Of a DNA stretch of 11,967 bases, positions 1 to 6,665 are shown piece after piece. This stretch comes from Zoogloeaceae bacterium. GTDB lineage: Bacteria > Pseudomonadota > Gammaproteobacteria > Burkholderiales > Rhodocyclaceae. The DNA is taken from positions 1-11,967 of the forward strand of contig JAIRZG010000052.1 of NCBI GenBank assembly GCA_031267345.1. The letters are read 5' to 3'. The notes beneath the pieces are model-generated. The model made no database searches, was not told the DNA's origin, and saw nothing but the letters and a program-made list of their open reading frames with translations. A program made the position numbers and the translations under genes. Each line of letters starts with the position of its first letter. The first letter of the stretch is position 1.

Positions 1-33
1 CGCGATCTGATGACCCAAAGCATTACGGCTCAT
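1..33 (-). CDS. 5' end of an unidentified leftward gene (partial)
   Basis: An ATG at 33-31 on the minus strand opens an uninterrupted frame to the window edge, coding MSRNALGHQIA. A good Shine-Dalgarno (AGGAG) lies about 6 nt upstream, which is the main reason for calling it a real start. Eleven residues are too few to assign a family, so no function is proposed. The region upstream of it (34-164) is free of other genes and holds the repeated GTGAC motifs described separately. Confidence 0.45.
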   Translation of the reverse strand, partial: MSRNALGHQIA

Positions 34-52
34 GGAAAGCTCCTCTGAAAAA

Positions 53-139
53 GGTGACGAAAAACCCAATGTCACAATCCTACACCAATCCGTGACGAAA
101 TGTTACTTGTCCACTCAAAAAATAATTCATCGTGACCGG
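53..139. promoter_or_regulatory. Repeated GTGAC motifs upstream of the partial leftward gene
   Basis: The 9-mer GTGACGAAA occurs exactly twice, at 54-62 and 92-100. A third GTGAC lies at 132-136 and an inverted GTCAC at 71-75. They sit between the start of the partial leftward gene and the small rightward ORF, where operators would be expected. No regulator family is assigned; this is a pattern seen in sequence, not a recognised site. Confidence 0.2.
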
Positions 140-164
140 AGTTGCCGGAACGCCCAGGAGTTAT

Positions 165-278
165 ATGACTATAGCATTGATGGACGAACCGCAGACCGCC
201 GCGCGCGACGAACCGCGCGCCAAAGGCGGCGCCGGAGTCACCAGGATTTTGAAGAACGCGGTTCACGATAAAAATTGA
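165..278 (+). CDS. Small ORF, possible N-terminal remnant of diacylglycerol kinase
   Basis: This 37-codon ORF starts at ATG 165 just after an AGGAG (156-160; spacing about 4 nt, slightly short) and ends at TGA 276-278. Its residues KGGAGVTRILKNAV resemble the conserved start of proteobacterial DgkA (pattern K-G-x-G-x-x-T-R-I-x-K-x-A), the inner-membrane enzyme that phosphorylates diacylglycerol. After that point the likeness stops and no membrane helices follow, so the protein could not be an active kinase. It overlaps the 3' end of the convergent beta-propeller gene by 41 bp. The DgkA link is an inference from about a dozen residues; it could equally be a chance ORF with a good ribosome site. 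Confidence 0.25.
   Translation: MTIALMDEPQTAARDEPRAKGGAGVTRILKNAVHDKN
196..229 (-). terminator. GC-rich hairpin just 3' of the beta-propeller gene
   Basis: A perfect 7-bp stem (GCGCGCG 201-207 with CGCGCGC 214-220, 6-nt loop) is flanked by CCGCC (196-200) and GGCGG (225-229), which can extend it across a 4-nt bulge. It begins about 9 nt beyond the stop codon of the leftward beta-propeller gene. There is no T-tract on the minus strand, so it is not a canonical intrinsic terminator; it may stabilise or end the transcript. It also lies inside the small rightward ORF. Confidence 0.3.
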
Positions 279-2205
279 CGCGGCGGATTTCATAGATATG
301 GCCGTTTTCAATCCGGCCTTCCACGAGTTCATAGCCCATCAGCGCGAACAGCCGGTTGGCGATGAACAGGGGGCGGGAATTGCCGTACCAGTCGGTGCAG
401 GAGGCGACGCAATGGTCGTCGGTATCGCCTTTATCCACCGCCACAAGGCTGCCCAGTCCGGAGAGTTCGCCAGACCGATCGCCGCTGCTCTCCTCAGGAC
501 GCGCGTAGCGTAAAAACACCACGCCGCTGGAAGTTTGCCAGAGTTGCTGCCAACCCCGCGCGTCACTGTTGGTAAAAGGCAAACCCAGAAATCCGCCCGT
601 GGCGTCGGGTTTGTAAAAAAAGCCGTGACTGCGGGTTTCGCCCTGCGCGGCGTCGGGCAGTTTGAAACTCTCGCCCGCCCTCGACGCAAGGCCGGAAGCG
701 TAAGGCGAAGCGACAAAAACAGGCGTGAAATACAGGTCGGCGGCTTGTGTGCCGATCAACAGCGGCGTTTTGTCCAGAGCTTCGATGCGATCAACGCTGT
801 GCGGCAGCGAAATTTCCTGCAATGGCGCATCAGAGCGCCCTTCCCTTTGCGCTGATTTCCAGTGGAACACATAGGCGGTCGAAGGCGTTTTTGTTTTTCG
901 TCCCCAGGTCTGACCCGCGCCATACACCAGAACATCGCCGATATAACGATTCTGGATGCTCCCTCCGTTTTCCGGCGCGGCAAGCGGCGTGTAGTTTTCT
1001 TTTGCGGCAGACCCCGCGCCATCGCCAAAGGCGGCGAGCGGCACTCGCAGAAAAGTCAGATTCCGGCTGCCCCGCTCCGCCGCCCACATGGAAGCCAGCG
1101 GCCTTTCGGCGCGCAACAGCACATTGAGATGCGCGTCTTCGCTTTCCAGAAAGGAAAACTGGTCAATGGGACTGCCCAGAACCTTCAGGGCGGTCGGCGC
1201 GGCTTCATGATTCAACGGCAAGCGAAAAACCATGGCGCTGACCGGTTTGGCATCGTCATGGAAACCCCAGGGCGTAGTCCAGACATAAACCGCGTTTTTG
1301 GCGACATAAAACTCGCCTCCACCATAGCCCAATACCGCCGAAGCCGAGCAATCCAGCGCGCCATCGGCAATTTCGCAAGTCGTGACGGTATGCAGCGCGA
1401 TATCGCCATGACGGGAATCGGGATCGTCCGTCGCGCGGTAAATACGGGTGGCGGGCGCAAGCGGCCTGAATTCGCCGGGTTTTTGCTCGCCCTGCCAGTG
1501 GCGCAGCGCGGGCAGGCTCTGCGCGGGATTGTGGAAATTGAGATAAAACGGCGTATAAAAAACCAGCGTATTGCCGATCAGCCGACTGGCGTAATTGCGT
1601 GAAGAATAATAGTCGTTGGAGCGCAGGATATAGGTGGATTGGTAGGTGAGCTTGCCGTTATCCGCGATGTTGAACAACACCAGTTCCGTGCCGCCTTTGG
1701 CATAGCTGTAGCCAATGACCACAAGGGTATCGCCGGAAATCAGCAGTTCGTCGTACCAAGCGTCTATGCTGTCAGCGTCCGGCGCGTAGGCATTCTGCAT
1801 GTCGACGGGGGTCAGGACGTCATCGCCGATCTTCACCGTAAACAGCCGTCCCCGCCGCAGGATGACCAGATGCTTTTTATGCAGCTTGACAATGCCACCT
1901 TCATCAACCCCGGCGCTCTGCGTGTTGGTGACCGATTCCGCATCGGCGAGTTCCATCATTGGTTCCGGCGCGGCGAGATCCATCATTGGCTGGACGGCGG
2001 CCTTGTCCGCGTGGTCCGCTTTTTTCGCCTGAAGCCAGGCGTCTAGTTCCGCCTCCGAACGAAACGCCTGCAAGCGGCCTCCCGCCTCACCGCCGATAGT
2101 AGACAGCGGCGGCGGCGTGACGCTGGTGGAAGCAAAGAATGTGACCGTCAGGCCAAGCAGCGCAATTGCGCCCATAATGCCAAACACAACCGATGAACGC
2201 GCCAT
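238..2205 (-). CDS. Secreted beta-propeller domain protein
   Basis: A 655-residue exported protein. Residues about 5-27 form a hydrophobic signal peptide or anchor, followed by a low-complexity linker. From about residue 93, TNTQSAGVDEGGIVKLHKKH matches the hallmark TNxQxxGVDExxIVK of the Pfam beta-propeller family PF09826. The C-terminus (SRPLFIANRLFALMGYELVE) is also typical, so the domain looks complete. Two Cys pairs, CEIADGALDC and HCVASC, could form disulfides in the periplasm. The family's biochemical role is not established. The ATG at 2205-2203 is preceded by an AAGGAAA ribosome site. The linker holds a duplicated PMMDLA/PMMELA unit (about residues 73-87). The gene is divergent from the broken gene at 2288, with an 82-bp gap for both promoters. 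Family assignment is confident; function is unknown. Confidence 0.85.
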   Translation of the reverse strand: MARSSVVFGIMGAIALLGLTVTFFASTSVTPPPLSTIGGEAGGRLQAFRSEAELDAWLQAKKADHADKAAVQPMMDLAAPEPMMELADAESVTNTQSAGVDEGGIVKLHKKHLVILRRGRLFTVKIGDDVLTPVDMQNAYAPDADSIDAWYDELLISGDTLVVIGYSYAKGGTELVLFNIADNGKLTYQSTYILRSNDYYSSRNYASRLIGNTLVFYTPFYLNFHNPAQSLPALRHWQGEQKPGEFRPLAPATRIYRATDDPDSRHGDIALHTVTTCEIADGALDCSASAVLGYGGGEFYVAKNAVYVWTTPWGFHDDAKPVSAMVFRLPLNHEAAPTALKVLGSPIDQFSFLESEDAHLNVLLRAERPLASMWAAERGSRNLTFLRVPLAAFGDGAGSAAKENYTPLAAPENGGSIQNRYIGDVLVYGAGQTWGRKTKTPSTAYVFHWKSAQREGRSDAPLQEISLPHSVDRIEALDKTPLLIGTQAADLYFTPVFVASPYASGLASRAGESFKLPDAAQGETRSHGFFYKPDATGGFLGLPFTNSDARGWQQLWQTSSGVVFLRYARPEESSGDRSGELSGLGSLVAVDKGDTDDHCVASCTDWYGNSRPLFIANRLFALMGYELVEGRIENGHIYEIRRVNFYREPRSSKSW

Positions 2206-2287
2206 GATCCATTTCCTTGCCCAAAATATGAAGCGCCCATGCTACCATGACATCCGTTGCCTGTCGCCCGTAACCGGAGCAATAAAC

Positions 2288-3428
2288 ATGACCTCCAATA
2301 TCCGCTTTCTTTCTCTTTGCATTGGCCTGCGCCGCGCTGTTTTACGCCAGCGCTTCGTCCGGATTGGATCTGGAAACGATAAACCTGAAATTGCGGGATG
2401 ATGAGCAGGTGATGGAAATCAGGGAACTCAAGAATTTCCATATCGTATCAACCGCCGTGGAAGAACAGGATTTATCCCGTTTGTTCATCTTCAAAAAACC
2501 GGACGACAAGCCGGTTCAGATCGTGGATTGGCGCAAGGACAAAATTGCGGAAGACTTTCCGGCCAGCGCGCGAAGCCATATTGTCAGTATGGATTGCAAT
2601 TTTGACGGAGTTGAGGATTTTTTGCTACAGGACACGGTTTATGGCGGTAATGAATTTGGTCTCTGTTTTTTATACGACCCGAAAAGCGGACGCTTTTTCA
2701 AAAGCGAAATTCAAGGCCATAATCTTGAATTTGACCACAAAAACAGGATATTCCACGAAGAAATACAAAAGCCGGGCGGGGTGCGGATTTATGTCAGTTA
2801 CAAGACGCGCGCCAACAAAATGATAAGAATTGCGGCGCATTGTGACGATAGTGATGGAGAAATTGACTGCAAGACCGGCGAAAAAATCAGGGGCAATGCA
2901 GATCCTTTCATTCCCGAAGGTTTTTCTGTTTTGCATGAAGCGATCGGGGATTTGAATCTGGATGCCTACCCGGACAAAATACTGGCGCTGCAACGGGAAA
3001 ACGAATTTGAAATTGCGGAAGACGATGCCGGAGAAGACGCGCCGCCGCCAAGACCACTTTTAATTCTGATCGGACAACCGGACAAGACCTATAAACTCGC
3101 CGCCAGGAATGATAAAGCGCTATTGCCCAGGCTTGGTGGAATGCTGGCCTACGAAAATCTTGCCGGCATCACCATCAAGCAAGGATTTTTTTCCATTGAA
3201 CAGCAAGGCCCCGTTGGCGGGAAGTCGCCGACGATGTGACGGCGCATCGTGACCTTCCGTTATTCAAAACCCGATAATCATTGGTTTCTGCATAAAGATG
3301 GACTTGAGGAAGTCGATGGGGAAGAGAATATCCTGACGACAAAAATCCATACGCGCAAAGATTTCGGAAAACTGCCGTTTGAGCAGTTTGAATTCGATTG
3401 GGTAAAATTTTATCCTGCGGTTGAATAG
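2288..3428 (+). pseudogene. Broken XAC2610/FG-GAP-like periplasmic protein gene (frameshift plus in-frame TGA)
   Basis: The ATG at 2288 has a GGAG ribosome site, but its frame leaves the conserved one after about ten codons. The conserved frame (from 2292 on) has no ATG or GTG start, only TTG 2322 without a ribosome site. Removing one CTTT unit in the tract 2304-2318 joins the frames and gives a textbook signal peptide, MTSNIRFLFALACAALF then YASASSG. The body has Asp-rich FG-GAP/VCBS-like motifs, MDCNFDGVEDFLLQDTVYGG and IGDLNLDAYPDKI, as in the XAC2610-related family. TGA 3237-3239 then interrupts it, yet the same frame continues 62 codons to TAG 3426 (RRIVTFRYSKPDNHWFLHKD), still family-like. 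The TGA falls where relatives (from memory) have Trp, so TGG to TGA is likely. The 3' end overlaps the convergent cupin gene by 19 bp. Function is unknown. Assembly errors are the alternative explanation. Confidence 0.75.
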
Positions 3429-4066
3429 CTCGACAGCGTTTCCACTTCCCCCGTCCAGGCATAGGCCGCCAGCAGCGGTTCCGTATCGGTCTGCATGGCG
3501 TGGACGACATTTGAAGGATGCAGGATGAGCATTCCCGGCGGCTGCGTCCGGGTGATGCCGTTCATCGTCCAGCGCGCCGCGCCGGAGAGGACAAGATAGG
3601 TTTCGACGGCGGGATGGGCGTGCACGGGATAAAGGGTATGCGGGCCGATGGCGGTCAGGCCGATACAAACTTTCCGGCTTGAAAAGGGCGCGATGGGGCC
3701 GACCAGTTCCGACCAGGCCATGCGCGTTTCCAGACCGGGGTGGTCGGCGCGGGCGTCGTAGCTGTAGCGCCACGGCAGGACGTCAAGGTGCGGCAGGAAG
3801 GCGGCGAGGATGGCGCGCTCCACATCCGCCGTCTTCGCCGTCACAAGGCTCTGGAGTTGCCGGATGACCGGATGATGACTGGCGCGTAAATGCGCGGCGT
3901 CGGCCTGGGCAAAATCGACGCTTTCCAGCAGAACCAATACGTTGGCAAGTTCGGCGGCAATCTCCGGCGCTTCGCCGTTTTGGGCAAGGCGTTGGGCGAA
4001 ATGCCGGCGGATGGCGTCAACAGCGGCAAGCGCGGCAGCGGAGGTTATCCCTTGCGCATGTCTCAA
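3410..4066 (-). CDS. Cupin protein of the DMSP lyase (DddL/DddQ-like) family
   Basis: A 218-residue protein with an alpha-helical N-terminal half and a C-terminal cupin. Family members of PF16867 bind a divalent metal, and some cleave dimethylsulfoniopropionate to dimethyl sulfide and acrylate. Visible features are GPHTLYPVHAHPAVETY and HPSNVVHAMQTDTEPLLAAY. Candidate metal ligands are H149 or H151, E155, Y157 and H189. The 32-residue spacing from Y157 to H189 equals that of Tyr131 to His163 in DddQ as I recall it. There is no signal peptide, so it should be cytoplasmic. The start is TTG 4066-4064, chosen because GGGGAGG lies 6 nt upstream; the nearby ATG is out of frame. It follows the glutaredoxin gene by 61 bp on the same strand, probably in one unit. 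True DMSP activity is uncertain because many family members in non-marine bacteria are untested. Confidence 0.7.
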   Translation of the reverse strand: MRHAQGITSAAALAAVDAIRRHFAQRLAQNGEAPEIAAELANVLVLLESVDFAQADAAHLRASHHPVIRQLQSLVTAKTADVERAILAAFLPHLDVLPWRYSYDARADHPGLETRMAWSELVGPIAPFSSRKVCIGLTAIGPHTLYPVHAHPAVETYLVLSGAARWTMNGITRTQPPGMLILHPSNVVHAMQTDTEPLLAAYAWTGEVETLSSYSTAG

Positions 4067-4127
4067 TTCAATCCTCCCCGCGAAGAGGCGCCGTTCTCTT
4101 CATATTGCAATCGCGTCGGTTATCATT

Positions 4128-4388
4128 TCAACAGCATTCATGCGATTGCCCTGCAAGCGCCGCCCTGACCGCCGCCTCATCCAGAAAATAATGGCAGAGT
4201 TCCATTTTCCCCAGCAGCAGTACCGGAACCAGTTCGTCGTAACGCGCCAGCGCCGGATCGGCGTCGGCGTCCAGCACTTCCAGCGCGACGCCGCATTCCG
4301 CCAGCAAGGGACGCAGCGCTGCCTCCATCTCATGACAGAGGTGGCAATACGAACGGCTGATCAGGGTCAGCATCCGCGCTTTCGTCAT
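4128..4388 (-). CDS. Glutaredoxin-like protein (DUF836 family)
   Basis: An 86-residue thioredoxin-fold protein. It has beta-strand MLTLISRSY, then a dithiol active site C15-H-L-C18 at the head of a helix, and a cis-Pro region VPVLLLG near residue 54, as in PF05768 glutaredoxin-like proteins. It is presumably a cytoplasmic thiol redox protein; the substrate is unknown. In betaproteobacteria this gene commonly sits between mucD and lepA. Here it starts 21 bp after mucD but is followed by a cupin gene, not lepA. The C-terminus, GQSHECC, adds two more cysteines and is encoded by a 20-bp sequence that recurs exactly at 9111-9130, so the tail may not be ancestral. The ribosome site is weak, which fits translation coupled to mucD. 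Confidence 0.85.
   Translation of the reverse strand: MTKARMLTLISRSYCHLCHEMEAALRPLLAECGVALEVLDADADPALARYDELVPVLLLGKMELCHYFLDEAAVRAALAGQSHECC
4134..4153 (+). repeat. 20-bp exact direct repeat, copy 1
   Basis: The sequence gcattcatgcgattgccctg is found here and, identical and in the same orientation, at 9111-9130. This copy lies inside the last codons of the leftward glutaredoxin gene and encodes part of its Cys-rich tail. Flanking bases do not match, so the repeat is exactly 20 bp. Confidence 0.8.
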
Positions 4389-4409
4389 TTACCGATCCCT
4401 GACCTCTGA

Positions 4410-5870
4410 TCAATCACTGATGCCCTTGACGGTAATGAACACCTGTTGCTCGCCGCGTCGCACCAGCAAGGTGACATTGGCGTTCTTGCCGAAAGGGGCG
4501 AGGAGTTTATTGAACTGCTCGACGCTGCGAATTTCCTGGCGCGCGCCCTTGTCGATCAGGGCAAGGATGATGTCACCCACGCGCAAGTCCGCACGGACGA
4601 CGTTATTGCGGATGTCCTCAATCACCAGGCCGCCGCTGACATCCAGTTGCCGCTGCCGCTCGGCGGAAAGTTCGCTCACCGCCAGACCCAAGCGGGTGGC
4701 TTCGCGCTCCGCTTTGGGCGCGCGCTGCACACGCGCTTCGCGTTCGGCGGGTTCTTCCCGGATTTCACCTACCGTCAAGACGAGTTCGCGCGCCGCGCCC
4801 TTTCTCCACACCTGCACCCTGACCTTGCCGCCGGGTTTGCTGGTCGCCACGATGCGCGGCAGGTCGGCGGAAGTGACAATCTCCTTGCCGTCAAAGCGCA
4901 GAACCACGTCGCCCGCCTCAATGCCCGCCTGTGCGGCAGGGCCGCCTTTTTCCACGGAATTGACAATCGCGCCCGTCGCCTTCTCCAGCCCGAAAGATTC
5001 CGCCAGTTCGCGCGTTACTTCCTGAATCACCACGCCCATGCGTCCCCGGCTCACCTTGCCCGTAGCGCGCAACTGGCTCTGCACCTCCATCGCCACGTCA
5101 ATGGGAATGGCGAACGACACCCCCATGTAGCCGCCGCTGCGACTGTAAATCTGCGAATTGACGCCCACCACTTCACCTTGCATGTTGAACAGCGGCCCGC
5201 CGGAATTACCGGGATTGACCGCCACATCCGTCTGGATGAAGGGCACGTAATTTTCCTGCGGCAACGAGCGTCCCTTGGCGGAAACAATGCCCGCCGTCAC
5301 CGAATTCTCAAAACCGAACGGCGAACCAATCGCCGCCACCCACTCGCCCACGCGCAGTTTTTCCGGGTTGCCCAGGCGCGCCACCGGCAGCCCCGTCGCT
5401 TCGATCTTGATCAGCGCCACATCGGTGCGCTTGTCCGCGCCGATGATGCGCGCGGAAAATTCGCGCCGATCGTTCAGACGCACACTCACTTCGTCGGCGG
5501 AATCGACCACATGCGCGTTGGTCAGGATGTAACCATCCGGCGTGATGATGAAGCCGGAACCCAGTGAATGCCGCTCCGATTCGCGTGGCGCGTTGGGTTG
5601 TCCGCGCGGCATGAAGCGCCGGAAAAAATCGGACATGGGGTCATCCTCATCAAACGGAAACCCCGGAAAAGCCTGTGCGCCGGAACGACCGCGCACAATC
5701 TGCGTGGTGCTGATATTGACCACCACCTGCCCCTGCCGCTCGGCCAGGTCGGCAAAATCGGGGAGCGCGCGCGGCGGCGCCGCGTTCGTCTGCGCCTGAA
5801 CGCCGCCGCTGAACAGCAAAAGCACAACCGGAAAAGCCCACACCAGACGCATGAATCCTTGTTGCCTCAT
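4410..5870 (-). CDS. mucD: Periplasmic serine protease of the Do/DegQ (MucD) family
   Basis: A 486-residue HtrA-type protease/chaperone that degrades misfolded envelope proteins. A signal peptide covers residues 1 to about 26 (cleavage near VQAQ). The trypsin-like domain has the full triad: H120 in TNAHVV, D150 in TDVALI and S223 in GNSGGP. Two PDZ domains follow, about 275-368 and 395-483, the first with the GDVVLRFDG motif; a charged linker separates them. Length and architecture match complete Do-family proteins. An AGGAGG lies 7 nt before the ATG. The start overlaps the rseC stop as ATGA, implying translational coupling. The glutaredoxin gene follows after 21 bp. The RseC neighbour supports the MucD name and a link to envelope-stress control, although no rpoE, rseA or rseB gene is next to it here. 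Confidence 0.95.
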   Translation of the reverse strand: MRQQGFMRLVWAFPVVLLLFSGGVQAQTNAAPPRALPDFADLAERQGQVVVNISTTQIVRGRSGAQAFPGFPFDEDDPMSDFFRRFMPRGQPNAPRESERHSLGSGFIITPDGYILTNAHVVDSADEVSVRLNDRREFSARIIGADKRTDVALIKIEATGLPVARLGNPEKLRVGEWVAAIGSPFGFENSVTAGIVSAKGRSLPQENYVPFIQTDVAVNPGNSGGPLFNMQGEVVGVNSQIYSRSGGYMGVSFAIPIDVAMEVQSQLRATGKVSRGRMGVVIQEVTRELAESFGLEKATGAIVNSVEKGGPAAQAGIEAGDVVLRFDGKEIVTSADLPRIVATSKPGGKVRVQVWRKGAARELVLTVGEIREEPAEREARVQRAPKAEREATRLGLAVSELSAERQRQLDVSGGLVIEDIRNNVVRADLRVGDIILALIDKGARQEIRSVEQFNKLLAPFGKNANVTLLVRRGEQQVFITVKGISD

Positions 5871-6358
5871 GTTTTTTCCTCCTGAAATTCAATCGTTGCA
5901 ATATAGGGTTCGCCGGACAAATTTCCAGCCCTTGCGCGCCACGCCATCCATCCCCAGGCGAGGATCAGCCCGCAAACCGCGCCCACCGCCGCGCCCGCGT
6001 CGTCCGCCGCCATATCGCCCACTGCCGCGCCCGCAAACAGCGCCAGCAGCGGCAAGCCATAGGCCAGACGAACAGAGCGGCGCAAGGTTCCGGCAGGCAG
6101 GACGACCATCACCTGCGCGCCCACTGGCGCGTCCATCGGGTTCAACACCCGGTAACGGCGCGGACGCAGACAGAACATCTGCGTCAAATGCGCGCTGCCG
6201 CAGCCGCCCGCCTCATGGCAACGTCCACAGCCGCCGCCGATGGCCTCTACCAGCGCATACGCCGGAACGCCCTCTTCCGCGCCCTCTTCCACGCGCGCCA
6301 CCCTTGCCGCCTGCATTATCGGCGGCGCGTCAGGAACGGAATCGGAAAAAGCGGACAT
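5867..6358 (-). CDS. rseC: SoxR-reducing system / sigma-E modulator protein RseC (MucC)
   Basis: A 163-residue inner-membrane protein of the RseC/MucC family, known to modulate the sigma-E envelope-stress response and, in enterics, to take part in SoxR reduction. Numbered from ATG 6358, the N-terminal domain carries the family cysteines in GGGCGRCHEAGGCG (C44, C47, C53) and C63, which probably bind a metal cluster or act in redox. Two membrane helices follow (about 98-117 and 121-140), then a short tail. The start is uncertain: ATG 6457 would add an unlikely 33-residue extension over the probable promoter, and ATG 6316 gives a 149-residue form closer to typical. None has a strong ribosome site. 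Its stop overlaps the mucD start. The usual upstream partners rseA and rseB are absent; a thiolase gene precedes it instead. Confidence 0.88.
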   Translation of the reverse strand: MSAFSDSVPDAPPIMQAARVARVEEGAEEGVPAYALVEAIGGGCGRCHEAGGCGSAHLTQMFCLRPRRYRVLNPMDAPVGAQVMVVLPAGTLRRSVRLAYGLPLLALFAGAAVGDMAADDAGAAVGAVCGLILAWGWMAWRARAGNLSGEPYIATIEFQEEKT

Positions 6359-6447
6359 GACAGAACGGGAATGATCCACAAGGCTGTGTAGTGTAAACCA
6401 CACACGGGAAAATTTGATGCGGCCTTGCGGTTTTTTGACACGCGCGG

Positions 6448-6456
6448 CATATACCA
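6448..6456 (-). promoter_or_regulatory. Candidate extended -10 promoter for rseC-mucD
   Basis: On the minus strand TGGTATATG (6456-6448) resembles an extended -10 element, placed between the thiolase terminator and rseC, about 90 nt before the chosen rseC start. No good -35 and no sigma-E type GGAACTT/TCAAA pair was seen. The position is logical but the sequence match is modest. Confidence 0.25.
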
Positions 6457-6479
6457 TTACGTTTTTATTTCACAGCAGC

Positions 6480-6513
6480 AAAAAATTAGCGACAGGCCTT
6501 CCGGCCTGTCGCT
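6480..6513 (-). terminator. Intrinsic terminator of the CobD-like/thiolase unit
   Basis: A perfect 11-bp stem (6488-6498 with 6503-6513, loop of 4) reads on the minus strand as AGCGACAGGCC, GGAA, GGCCTGTCGCT, followed at once by AATTTTTT. This is a classic Rho-independent terminator in the leftward direction. It lies about 150 nt beyond the thiolase stop and ahead of rseC, so it separates the two leftward units. Confidence 0.85.
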
Positions 6514-6560
6514 CCAACGTGTTTTGGCAGGGGTTTCTCTCCCTTCTCGAAACGCTCGCC

Positions 6561-6616
6561 GAACCCCCGCCCGTTGATCCGGGGTTCGCGCCTACCGTAT
6601 CAACGGGCGGGGGTTC
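6561..6616. repeat. Perfect 18-bp inverted repeat in the thiolase 3' region
   Basis: Arms 6561-6578 (GAACCCCCGCCCGTTGAT) and 6599-6616 are exact reverse complements, with a 20-nt loop. The loop begins with GGGGTTCG (6581-6588), which can instead pair with CGAACCCC (6560-6567), so two mutually exclusive hairpins exist. It has no T-tract, and the true terminator lies further on. It may be a transcript-stabilising structure or a dispersed genomic repeat. Confidence 0.8.
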
Positions 6617-6665
6617 AGCGGAGTCGGTTTTGCGATGAAGCGCCCCAATCCGCCGTCCGCAAGAA

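Noticed and set aside
862..1602. Rightward open frame (246 codons) opposite the beta-propeller gene
   Set aside because: Antisense shadow of a well-supported coding region, with no ribosome-site or family support.
3237..3239. UGA read as Trp or selenocysteine
   Set aside because: mucD, rseC, the glutaredoxin and the CobD-like gene all end with TGA here, so TGA is a normal stop. The family position is Trp, not Cys, and no selenocysteine machinery or SECIS is seen. Nonsense mutation is simpler.
4446..5567. Long rightward open frame (373 codons) opposite mucD
   Set aside because: It is antisense to a complete protease with intact triad and PDZ domains; the translation is rich in His and Arg with no family features. 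Typical mirror frame of a GC-rich gene.
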